Shown piece by piece: positions 56,715 through 64,000 of a DNA stretch of 64,000 nucleotides. The stretch is from Thermicanus aegyptius DSM 12793 (lineage in GTDB: Bacteria; Bacillota; Bacilli; Thermicanales; Thermicanaceae): the NCBI RefSeq assembly GCF_000510645.1, contig NZ_KI783301.1, positions 1,432,705 through 1,496,704 of the forward strand, read 5' to 3'. A program made the position numbers and the translations under genes. Below the pieces are notes generated by a model that was not told where the DNA came from, searched no databases, and saw only the letters and a program-made list of their open reading frames with translations. Position 1 is the first letter of the stretch. Every line of letters begins with the position of its first letter.

Positions 56715-58817
56715 ATGCGCATACGGAAATGGATCGTGATCCTCATCGTGCTGGCCCTTCTCATCACGATGATCCTCCCGTTTTTATCGGCAGGAGCCCA
56801 AGGAAAGGAAAACCCCACTATTCGGGTCGCTTTATTCCTGGATACAACAATCTATCATAATACGAAAGAGACGGTCACGTTAACGGGAGCAAACGGTTTT
56901 ACCCTTAAGGATTCATCGGGGTTTGCGATCGCCTCCCATAGTCCGGGGGAAGAGGTCCGTTTCAGCCCTTATCTATACCGGATCTTGGTAAAGGAGACGG
57001 GTAATGCAGGGGAAGCCCAGAATCTGGTGCAAAGGTTGGAGCAGGCAGGTTTTTCCGCGCAGCTCATGACGGTGACCCGACGTGGCAATCCGGTTTACCG
57101 GGTGGAAACAGGGCAAGCCAACTCCCTTTCGTCAGCCCAAAGTTTATTGGCGAATCTCCAGGGACAGACGGGACTTTCCGGCGAGATCCTGGGGATGAAT
57201 GCATGGGAAGCCGGACTGTTTGCCAAAGAGGCGGAGGCTTTAGCCCGCGTTAAGGCCATTCAGGACGCAGGCTTTGATGCCCATCTTGCCCTCCTTCCCA
57301 AGAACGGGTCCGACCCTTCCTTTATGGTCTTAGCGGGGAATGAAGGGACCGAGGCGGAGCTCGTCTCCTATTCTCAGGAGTTTACCGCTTCCCTTCCCGG
57401 CATCACGCTTACTCCCCTTACCCACAAGAACTATGTGATCAAGGAGACGGATCCCTTCATCGGAGAGGGAGAAGGGGCAGGCATAGCCCATTACTATTAC
57501 CCTTCCGGGATGAAGATCATTGCTGAGCCGATAGCCGGCGATTCTCTTGCCGCCTTGACGGTGGAGGAGAAGGGGAATACATACCGGGGGAGAATGGAGT
57601 TTTCGGTTTCGAACGGGCGGCTCGCTTTGGTGAACGAGCTTCCCTTGGAGGAGTATCTTTATGGAGTGGTCGGGGCAGAGATGTCTACAGGCTGGCCCAT
57701 GGAAGCGTTGAAGGCACAGGCCGTCATCGCCCGCACCTTTGCCGTCGGCAGAGGGAATAAATGGGGCATCGCCAACGTGGTAGATTCCACCTTGGATCAG
57801 GCCTATTATGGAATAAAGCGGGAAGGAACAGATATTATCCAAGCGGTAAATGAAACCTCAGGCCTCGTCCTTACGTATGAAGGGAAGATGATCGAAGCCC
57901 TTTATTCTTCCAACACCGGGGGGATGACCGCCGATGGAAGCGAGGTATGGGGGAATCCCGTTCCTTACCTTCGTCCTGTCTCAAGTCCGGATACCTTGCC
58001 GCTGCAGAAAGCGGCCACGTGGTACCGGATCGCCCGGGAGAACGGTCAGATCGGCTATGTCCATTCCGACTATATTACGTCCACCGAGGAAAAGAACAGA
58101 ATCGACCTTCCCTATGGTGTGGTCAATACGGATTCCTTAAATTTTCGTTCCGGACCCGGCACCAGCCATGATGTGATCGGAAAACTTACCTATGGGGAAT
58201 ATGTAACCATCCTGGAGACGGTGAAGGAAGACAATGCCTATTCGTGGATCGGCGGCCCTGCCGACGGGATCGAGTTGATGAATGCATTCAACGGCAGCTT
58301 AGGAAGCGCTCAATCCATGCCTTTTACCCAACCGATCACATCCCTCAGCGTGATGGCCAAAGGACCTTCCGGCCGTGTCATCCAAGTGATGGCCAATGGG
58401 TTGCCGGTACAGGTGAAATATCCGGACAGCTACCGCTCCCTCTTTCGAAACGTGATGGATTCCCGTTATGACAGCACGAAGTTTGAGATCGAGGAGATGG
58501 GAAGGTATACGATCTTGGGTGCGGGGGGGAAAAAGGTTGCTTATCCGGAGGAGAGCCATCCCCTTACAGCGATCGGAGCAGGAGGGAACATGGCAGAGCC
58601 AAACCGGAGCGGTGATCAGTTTATTCTCTATAATAAAGAAAAGGAATTACGGGTCGTTTCGAAGGAACCTCTTTTCCGCTTGCGCGGATATGGGTACGGG
58701 CATGGATTAGGCTTGTCCCAGTACGGAGCCAAAGCCCTCGCGGAACAAGGGAATGATTATCTTGAGATCTTGAAACACTATTATACGGATCAAGTCGTTC
58801 TTTCACCCCTTCGGTAA
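56715..58817 (+). CDS. SpoIID/LytB-domain cell-wall protein with SPOR and SH3-like insert
   Basis: 700 aa, secreted or membrane-anchored by the N-terminal helix WIVILIVLALLITMILPFL. SPOR-like repeats (about residues 70-185) suggest peptidoglycan binding. The SpoIID core has ELPLEEYLYGVVGAEMSTGWPMEALKAQAVIARTFAV and SSNTGGMTADGSEVW. An SH3_3-like domain (NFRSGPGTSHDVIGKLTYGEYVTIL) then interrupts the core, which resumes with RGYGYGHGLGLSQYGAKALAEQG near the C-terminus. SpoIID enzymes cleave denuded glycan strands. ATG 56715 has GAAAGGAG upstream. Confidence 0.85.
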   Translation: MRIRKWIVILIVLALLITMILPFLSAGAQGKENPTIRVALFLDTTIYHNTKETVTLTGANGFTLKDSSGFAIASHSPGEEVRFSPYLYRILVKETGNAGEAQNLVQRLEQAGFSAQLMTVTRRGNPVYRVETGQANSLSSAQSLLANLQGQTGLSGEILGMNAWEAGLFAKEAEALARVKAIQDAGFDAHLALLPKNGSDPSFMVLAGNEGTEAELVSYSQEFTASLPGITLTPLTHKNYVIKETDPFIGEGEGAGIAHYYYPSGMKIIAEPIAGDSLAALTVEEKGNTYRGRMEFSVSNGRLALVNELPLEEYLYGVVGAEMSTGWPMEALKAQAVIARTFAVGRGNKWGIANVVDSTLDQAYYGIKREGTDIIQAVNETSGLVLTYEGKMIEALYSSNTGGMTADGSEVWGNPVPYLRPVSSPDTLPLQKAATWYRIARENGQIGYVHSDYITSTEEKNRIDLPYGVVNTDSLNFRSGPGTSHDVIGKLTYGEYVTILETVKEDNAYSWIGGPADGIELMNAFNGSLGSAQSMPFTQPITSLSVMAKGPSGRVIQVMANGLPVQVKYPDSYRSLFRNVMDSRYDSTKFEIEEMGRYTILGAGGKKVAYPEESHPLTAIGAGGNMAEPNRSGDQFILYNKEKELRVVSKEPLFRLRGYGYGHGLGLSQYGAKALAEQGNDYLEILKHYYTDQVVLSPLR

Positions 58818-58853
58818 AAAAAAACAAATTGGAATAGGAGATTGGCGGACGGT

Positions 58854-59888
58854 ATGGATGTTGAGTTGTTTAATTTTTCGCTGCCGGAGGAACTGATCGC
58901 ACAGCGGCCGTTGCCGGAGCGGAGTTCCTCCCGCCTTATGGTGGTGGATCGGAAGACTCGCCAAATCGCCCATCATCATTTTCGTGATCTTCCCTCTTTC
59001 CTCCGGAGAGGGGATGTGCTGGTGATGAACGATACGAAAGTCCTCCCGGCTCGCCTTCATGGGGTGAAAGAGGGGGGAGGAGCAGTCGTTGAGATCCTTC
59101 TCTTAAAGAATATCGAAGGAGATCTCTGGGAAACGTTGGTTCGCCCCGGGAAGAGGGTGAAAGAGGGGACCAGACTCCGCTTCGGCAATGAAGAAGCGGA
59201 AATGACAGGAATTTGTGAAAAGGTTACACCGGAAGGGAACCGCCTGATTCGCTTTTCATATAAAGGGATCTTTCAAGAACTTCTCGCCAAATTAGGGGAG
59301 ATCCCCCTGCCGCCATATATTCGCGAGAAGTTGGAGGACCCCTCCCGTTATCAGACCGTTTATGCCCGGGAGGAGGGCTCTGCGGCTGCCCCTACGGCGG
59401 GCCTTCATTTTACCCGTGAGATCTTGGAGAGAATAAGGGCAAAAGGAATCAAGACCGCCTATCTCACCCTTCATGTCGGGTTGGGTACCTTTCGCCCCGT
59501 CTCTGTGGAAAAAGTTGAGGATCATACCATGCATGCGGAACACTATGAATTAAATCAGGAGAATGCCGCCATCATTCAGGAGGCCCGGGAAAATGGTGGA
59601 AGGGTGGTGGCGGTAGGAACAACCAGCTTACGTACGCTGGAGACGATCGCAGGCAAGGCGAATGGGAAGATCATCAGCGATCAGGGATGGACCGATATCT
59701 TCATTTATCCCGGCTATACCTTCCGGGGTGTGGATGCCCTCATCACCAATTTTCATTTGCCCAAGTCTACCTTGATCATGTTGGTGAGCGCCTTTGCGGG
59801 TCGGGAGTTTATTTTGGAAGCATATCATGAGGCGATCCGGGAGCGGTATCGATTCTTTAGTTTTGGAGATGCCATGCTCATTCTCTAG
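58854..59888 (+). CDS. queA: S-adenosylmethionine:tRNA ribosyltransferase-isomerase
   Basis: About 344 aa. Transfers ribosyl from SAM to preQ1-tRNA, making epoxyqueuosine. Family strings are [40 protein letters not shown] and [24 protein letters not shown] 58854 begins the conserved core; a TTG at 58842 is in frame. It precedes tgt. Confidence 0.94.
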   Translation: MDVELFNFSLPEELIAQRPLPERSSSRLMVVDRKTRQIAHHHFRDLPSFLRRGDVLVMNDTKVLPARLHGVKEGGGAVVEILLLKNIEGDLWETLVRPGKRVKEGTRLRFGNEEAEMTGICEKVTPEGNRLIRFSYKGIFQELLAKLGEIPLPPYIREKLEDPSRYQTVYAREEGSAAAPTAGLHFTREILERIRAKGIKTAYLTLHVGLGTFRPVSVEKVEDHTMHAEHYELNQENAAIIQEARENGGRVVAVGTTSLRTLETIAGKANGKIISDQGWTDIFIYPGYTFRGVDALITNFHLPKSTLIMLVSAFAGREFILEAYHEAIRERYRFFSFGDAMLIL

Positions 59889-59939
59889 TGGAGGATTGGA
59901 TGACGGTTCATTTGGGAAAGGATGTAGGAGGATGTATAG

Positions 59940-61076
<1,137 letters not shown>

Positions 61077-61123
61077 TCCCGATTTTCAAATTCTAAAAGA
61101 TGGAGAAAGGAGTAGGTTAGATC

Positions 61124-61453
61124 ATGTGGAATCAACCCGTTTACTTATCTGCGCCCGCCAATCCTGCAGATGCTTATGCCCAATATTCCAGTTTGATAAT
61201 GATCGTTCTTCTGTTCGTTCTTTTCTATTTCCTTCTGATACGGCCGCAGCAAAAGCGGCAAAAAGAACGGAATCGTATGCTGAATAACCTGGAGAAAGGA
61301 GACAAGGTGATTACGATCGGGGGACTTCATGGCACCATTGTGGAATTGAACGATCGGACGGTCGTTTTGAAGGTGAGCGACTCGGTCCGCCTCACCTTTG
61401 ATAAACAGGCGATCAATGCGGTTTTGACGGAATCGGAAAAGGAAAAGGCATAG
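61124..61453 (+). CDS. yajC: Preprotein translocase accessory subunit YajC
   Basis: 109 aa. One N-terminal membrane helix (SSLIMIVLLFVLFYFLLIRP) followed by the conserved RPQQKRQKERNRMLNNLEKGDKVITIGGLHG. It associates with SecDF. ATG preceded by GAAAGGAG. Confidence 0.92.
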   Translation: MWNQPVYLSAPANPADAYAQYSSLIMIVLLFVLFYFLLIRPQQKRQKERNRMLNNLEKGDKVITIGGLHGTIVELNDRTVVLKVSDSVRLTFDKQAINAVLTESEKEKA

Positions 61454-61484
61454 AGAGGGAGCCGGCTCTCCCTTTTATGTCTGG

Positions 61485-61856
61485 TTATCTATTTTTCCAA
61501 TTTACCCCAAAGATCCCTCCAATGGCCGAGCTGGCGAAGGCTCCCAGCAACATGGCCAGAGTTCGGGGGCTAAAACCTTGATCAAAAGCGAGGAAAGCGA
61601 CCAAGGAAAGGAGAAGGGCGTAGAGGAGGCCGGTAACCCCTCCATAGATCCATCCCTTTCCTTCCGCATTTCTTCCGGCGGCAAATCCTCCTGTCAAGGT
61701 ACCGACCAGGTGGATTCCGTACGTAAAATAGGGTAATCTCTCTTCCGGGATGGGAGTGTACTGCAAGAGCAAAGCGGTCATGAAGGAACCGACAAAAAGA
61801 ATGACGATCATATAAAGAAGCCCGTGTAACACGGGGGTGGCTGCGGTCTGCCTCAT
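61485..61856 (-). CDS. TIGR04086-family membrane protein (YrzE-like)
   Basis: 123 aa, four hydrophobic segments. Opens MRQTAATPVLHGLLYMIVILF and contains TGGFAAGRNAEGKGWIYGG, as in YrzE. Function unknown. It faces the yajC gene and lies beside the next plus-strand transporter. Confidence 0.82.
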   Translation of the reverse strand: MRQTAATPVLHGLLYMIVILFVGSFMTALLLQYTPIPEERLPYFTYGIHLVGTLTGGFAAGRNAEGKGWIYGGVTGLLYALLLSLVAFLAFDQGFSPRTLAMLLGAFASSAIGGIFGVNWKNR

Positions 61857-61966
61857 CTTTTCCCTCTCCTTTATGAACAGGTTCGTCCCGTTTTCTGATA
61901 CAATCTATGAGAAAAGAAAGGCATTTATGCTAGGCATCGGTTGCGAAATCTACTGGATAAGAGCTT

Positions 61967-63334
61967 ATGGGCAAAAAAGGGGGCATTTGCTTGGAGACCT
62001 TACATGCCGCTTCAACCGGACAGATTTATATGGCGGTTGCTATTTTTTTGATCACCTATGCCATCATCATTACCGAAAAAGTTCATCGGGCTGTGATCGC
62101 CCTCTTAGGGGCCGTTTTGGTCGTCGCCTTAGGGATTGTTCCTCTTGAAAATGCCTTTACGATTCATATCGATTGGAACACCATCACGCTCCTGATCGGC
62201 ATGATGATTCTGGTGGGGATTACGAACCGGACAGGCGTTTTTCAGTTTCTGGCGGTCCGTTCCGCCCAGATGGTAAAGGGGAATCCTGCCAAGATTTTGC
62301 TCATCCTCTCTCTCCTCACCGGGATCTTCTCCGCCTTTCTGGATAATGTGACCACCGTACTTCTCATCGTCCCGGTCACCTTTTCCATTACCCGGATTCT
62401 AAAGGTAGATCCTTTTCCCTTTCTTATCGCCGAGGTGCTTGCTTCCAATATCGGGGGAACCGCCACACTGATCGGGGATCCTCCCAACATTATGATCGGA
62501 CAGGCAAATAAACATCTAACTTTTAATGCCTTTCTCTTTCATCTCACCCCTCCCGTCCTTCTCATTCTATTGGTGACCATCGGCTTAATTTACCTTTTCT
62601 ACCGGAAGAAGCTTAAAGTAACTCCCGAAAGACAGGCGGAGGTGATGAAGCTGGATGCCTCCGGCTATATTACGAATCGTCCCTTGATGTTAAAATCTTT
62701 AGCCGTTCTTTTTCTCACCATTGCAGGTTTTTTCCTTCACTCGGTGATCCATGTCGAGACTTCGGTAATCGCCTTGGCGGGGGGGACGCTCCTTATGCTG
62801 ATCGGGGTGAAGGAGCATGAAATTGAGGATGTTTTCCATTCCATCGAGTGGGGAACGATCTTCTTCTTCGCCGGTCTTTTCACCTTGGTAGGCGCCTTGG
62901 TGGAGACGGGGGTGATCCAGGATTTGGCCCGGGGAGCTTTGGAGTTGACGGGGGGCACGGTGGAGTCCATTCCCCTTCTCTCCATGTTGATCTTGTGGGG
63001 TTCCGGTTTCGCCTCGGCCACGGTGGATAATATCCCCTTTGTAGCCACCATGATTCCTCTCATCAAAGATATCGGGATGGGAATGGGTCTTCCTCCCGAT
63101 TCCCCCATTCTCGATGTGCTCTGGTGGTCTCTGGCTTTAGGGGCCGACTTAGGCGGAAACGGAACGTTGATTGGAGCCTCCGCCAATGTGATCGTAGCAG
63201 GGCTGGCTGCGAAGGAAGGGCATCGCTTCGGTTATATGGATTTCCTAAAGCTCGGGGCTCCCCTCACCTTCATCGCCCTCATCCTTTCTACCATCTACAT
63301 CTTCTTCCGCTATTTACTTCCGTTTTTGGTGTAA
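61967..63334 (+). CDS. ArsB/NhaD-family ion transporter
   Basis: 455 aa with about 11 predicted membrane helices. Typical of the ArsB/NhaD/SLC13-type family: NIGGTATLIGDPPNIMIGQAN and GADLGGNGTLIGASANVIVAG are the two inverted signature loops. Substrate may be arsenite, sodium/proton or dicarboxylates; sequence alone does not settle it. The start is uncertain: ATG 61967 or a TTG at 61991 behind AAGGGGG. Confidence 0.85.
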   Translation: MGKKGGICLETLHAASTGQIYMAVAIFLITYAIIITEKVHRAVIALLGAVLVVALGIVPLENAFTIHIDWNTITLLIGMMILVGITNRTGVFQFLAVRSAQMVKGNPAKILLILSLLTGIFSAFLDNVTTVLLIVPVTFSITRILKVDPFPFLIAEVLASNIGGTATLIGDPPNIMIGQANKHLTFNAFLFHLTPPVLLILLVTIGLIYLFYRKKLKVTPERQAEVMKLDASGYITNRPLMLKSLAVLFLTIAGFFLHSVIHVETSVIALAGGTLLMLIGVKEHEIEDVFHSIEWGTIFFFAGLFTLVGALVETGVIQDLARGALELTGGTVESIPLLSMLILWGSGFASATVDNIPFVATMIPLIKDIGMGMGLPPDSPILDVLWWSLALGADLGGNGTLIGASANVIVAGLAAKEGHRFGYMDFLKLGAPLTFIALILSTIYIFFRYLLPFLV

Positions 63335-63360
63335 CTTCCCCGCCTTTTCCGGGTATACCC

Positions 63361-63401
63361 CCCCTTTCTTCTCCCCACACTAGGGAAGAAGAAAGGGGAG
63401 G
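63361..63401 (+). promoter_or_regulatory. Strong hairpin masking the yrbG ribosome-binding site
   Basis: CCCCTTTCTTCTCCCC (63361-63376) pairs with the complementary arm GGGAAGAAGAAAGGGG (63383-63398): 15 of 16 positions, one C-A mismatch, loop ACACTA. The right arm supplies the GGGG of the GGGGAGG Shine-Dalgarno site (63395-63401) for ATG 63412. No T-tract follows, so it is not a terminator. Confidence 0.65.
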
Positions 63402-63411
63402 CTGATCGATC

Positions 63412-64000
63412 ATGAACGATTTTTGGATCATGATGTTTCGCACCTTGATCTTATATTTCTTTATCATGTTCTCCATGCGGATCATGGGGAAGCGGGAGAT
63501 CGGCAAGCTCTCTGTCTTTGACTTGGTGGTCTCCATCATTATTGCGGAAATTGCCGCTTTTACCATTGACGATCCGAAACTCGAATTTTACAAAGGGATC
63601 TTCCCCATCCTCCTTCTCGTGACCATTCAGATTCTCATTTCTTACCTTTCTTTAAAGAGCAAGAGCTTTCGGGAGATTGTTGAGGGGAAGAGCACGATTC
63701 TCATCGAGAAGGGAAAGATTAACGACCGGGAGATGGCCCGCCATCGGTATAATATGGACGACCTCCTGATACAGCTGCGGGAGAAGAACATCAGCAATCT
63801 GTCCGACGTGGAATTTGCCTTTTTGGAACCTTCAGGAAAGCTAAGCGTCATAAAAAAGCCGGAGAAAATGCCCGTTACCCTCTCCGACCTGGGACTTCCT
63901 CCGAAAGAGGAGGGCATGCCTCTTCCGGTCATCGTGGACGGAGAGGTGTTGGATGAGAATCTGGAGAAATTAGGGAAAACCCGCCTCTGGTTGAAGCAAC
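63412..64000 (+). CDS. yrbG: DUF421/YetF-family membrane protein (YrbG-like), truncated at the window end
   Basis: At least 196 codons are open from ATG 63412 and run off the window. The N-terminal half holds about three membrane helices (FRTLILYFFIMFSMRIMGKR, the conserved LSVFDLVVSIIIAEIAAF, FPILLLVTIQILISYLSL). Then the cytoplasmic YetF domain: SKSFREIVEGKSTILIEKGKI and NMDDLLIQLREKNISNLSDV. Order beside yajC and TIGR04086 matches yrbG of Bacillus. Function unknown, though family members occur in spores and stress responses. Confidence 0.88.
   Translation, partial: MNDFWIMMFRTLILYFFIMFSMRIMGKREIGKLSVFDLVVSIIIAEIAAFTIDDPKLEFYKGIFPILLLVTIQILISYLSLKSKSFREIVEGKSTILIEKGKINDREMARHRYNMDDLLIQLREKNISNLSDVEFAFLEPSGKLSVIKKPEKMPVTLSDLGLPPKEEGMPLPVIVDGEVLDENLEKLGKTRLWLKQ

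Overview
The window looks like chromosome of a spore-forming, low-to-mid GC member of the Bacillota, most likely class Bacilli. The pointers are a SpoIID/LytB protein, a YfkAB-type radical SAM gene, the yrrT/mccA/mccB set, an OpuA transporter behind a ydaO-type (c-di-AMP) riboswitch, and the conserved block ruvC-ruvA-ruvB-DUF2905-spoIID-like-queA-tgt-yajC-TIGR04086-yrbG. A full lysine-fermentation operon implies anaerobic amino-acid catabolism. I cannot name the species.

Left part (1-10.3 kb): a decayed DeoR-type regulator, then a sugar-type uptake module (lipoprotein, ATPase, fused double permease, sugar-phosphate isomerase-like protein, LacI-type regulator). Next comes a graveyard zone: a Fic-family pseudogene split by an IS4-family element with a 7-bp target duplication, an Rpn-like remnant, a maltose-acetyltransferase-like gene and a HicB-like mini-gene.

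10.2-24.4 kb: panB-panC-panD (minus strand) with a long structured leader, a YfkAB-type radical SAM gene, two Uma2-family copies (one chimeric with a MocA-family fragment), the methionine-to-cysteine genes mccB-mccA-yrrT, a DUF2935 gene, and a four-gene minus-strand glycan cluster (two GT4 glycosyltransferases, a six-hairpin-like protein, a sugar nucleotidyltransferase).

24.5-36.5 kb: an ISLre2-family element with a 9-bp target duplication and a frameshifted transposase sits just upstream of the opuA promoter. Then come the c-di-AMP riboswitch and opuAA-AB-AC, a zinc-ribbon membrane protein, a LigB-type dioxygenase, and a Crp-like regulator with uridine-phosphorylase-like and ECF transporter genes (nucleoside uptake and phosphorolysis).

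36.5-44.8 kb: a GntR-controlled amino-sugar operon of mannose-family PTS (IIB, IIC, IID, IIA) flanked by two AgaS-like SIS proteins, a HAD phosphatase and a class II aldolase. 44.8-54 kb: a sigma-54 activator, a textbook sigma-54 promoter and the lysine fermentation operon kdd-kamA-kamB-like-kamD-kamE-kal-kce. 54-64 kb: Holliday junction resolution, queuosine synthesis, protein secretion and membrane proteins; the last gene (yrbG-like) runs off the window.

The most interesting non-standard signals are Shine-Dalgarno-sequestering hairpins in front of both transposases and yrbG, a 177-nt multi-stem fold near the right end of ISLre2, a terminator overlapping the kal stop codon, and a 15-bp hairpin in the PTS operon whose T-tract lies on the opposite strand.
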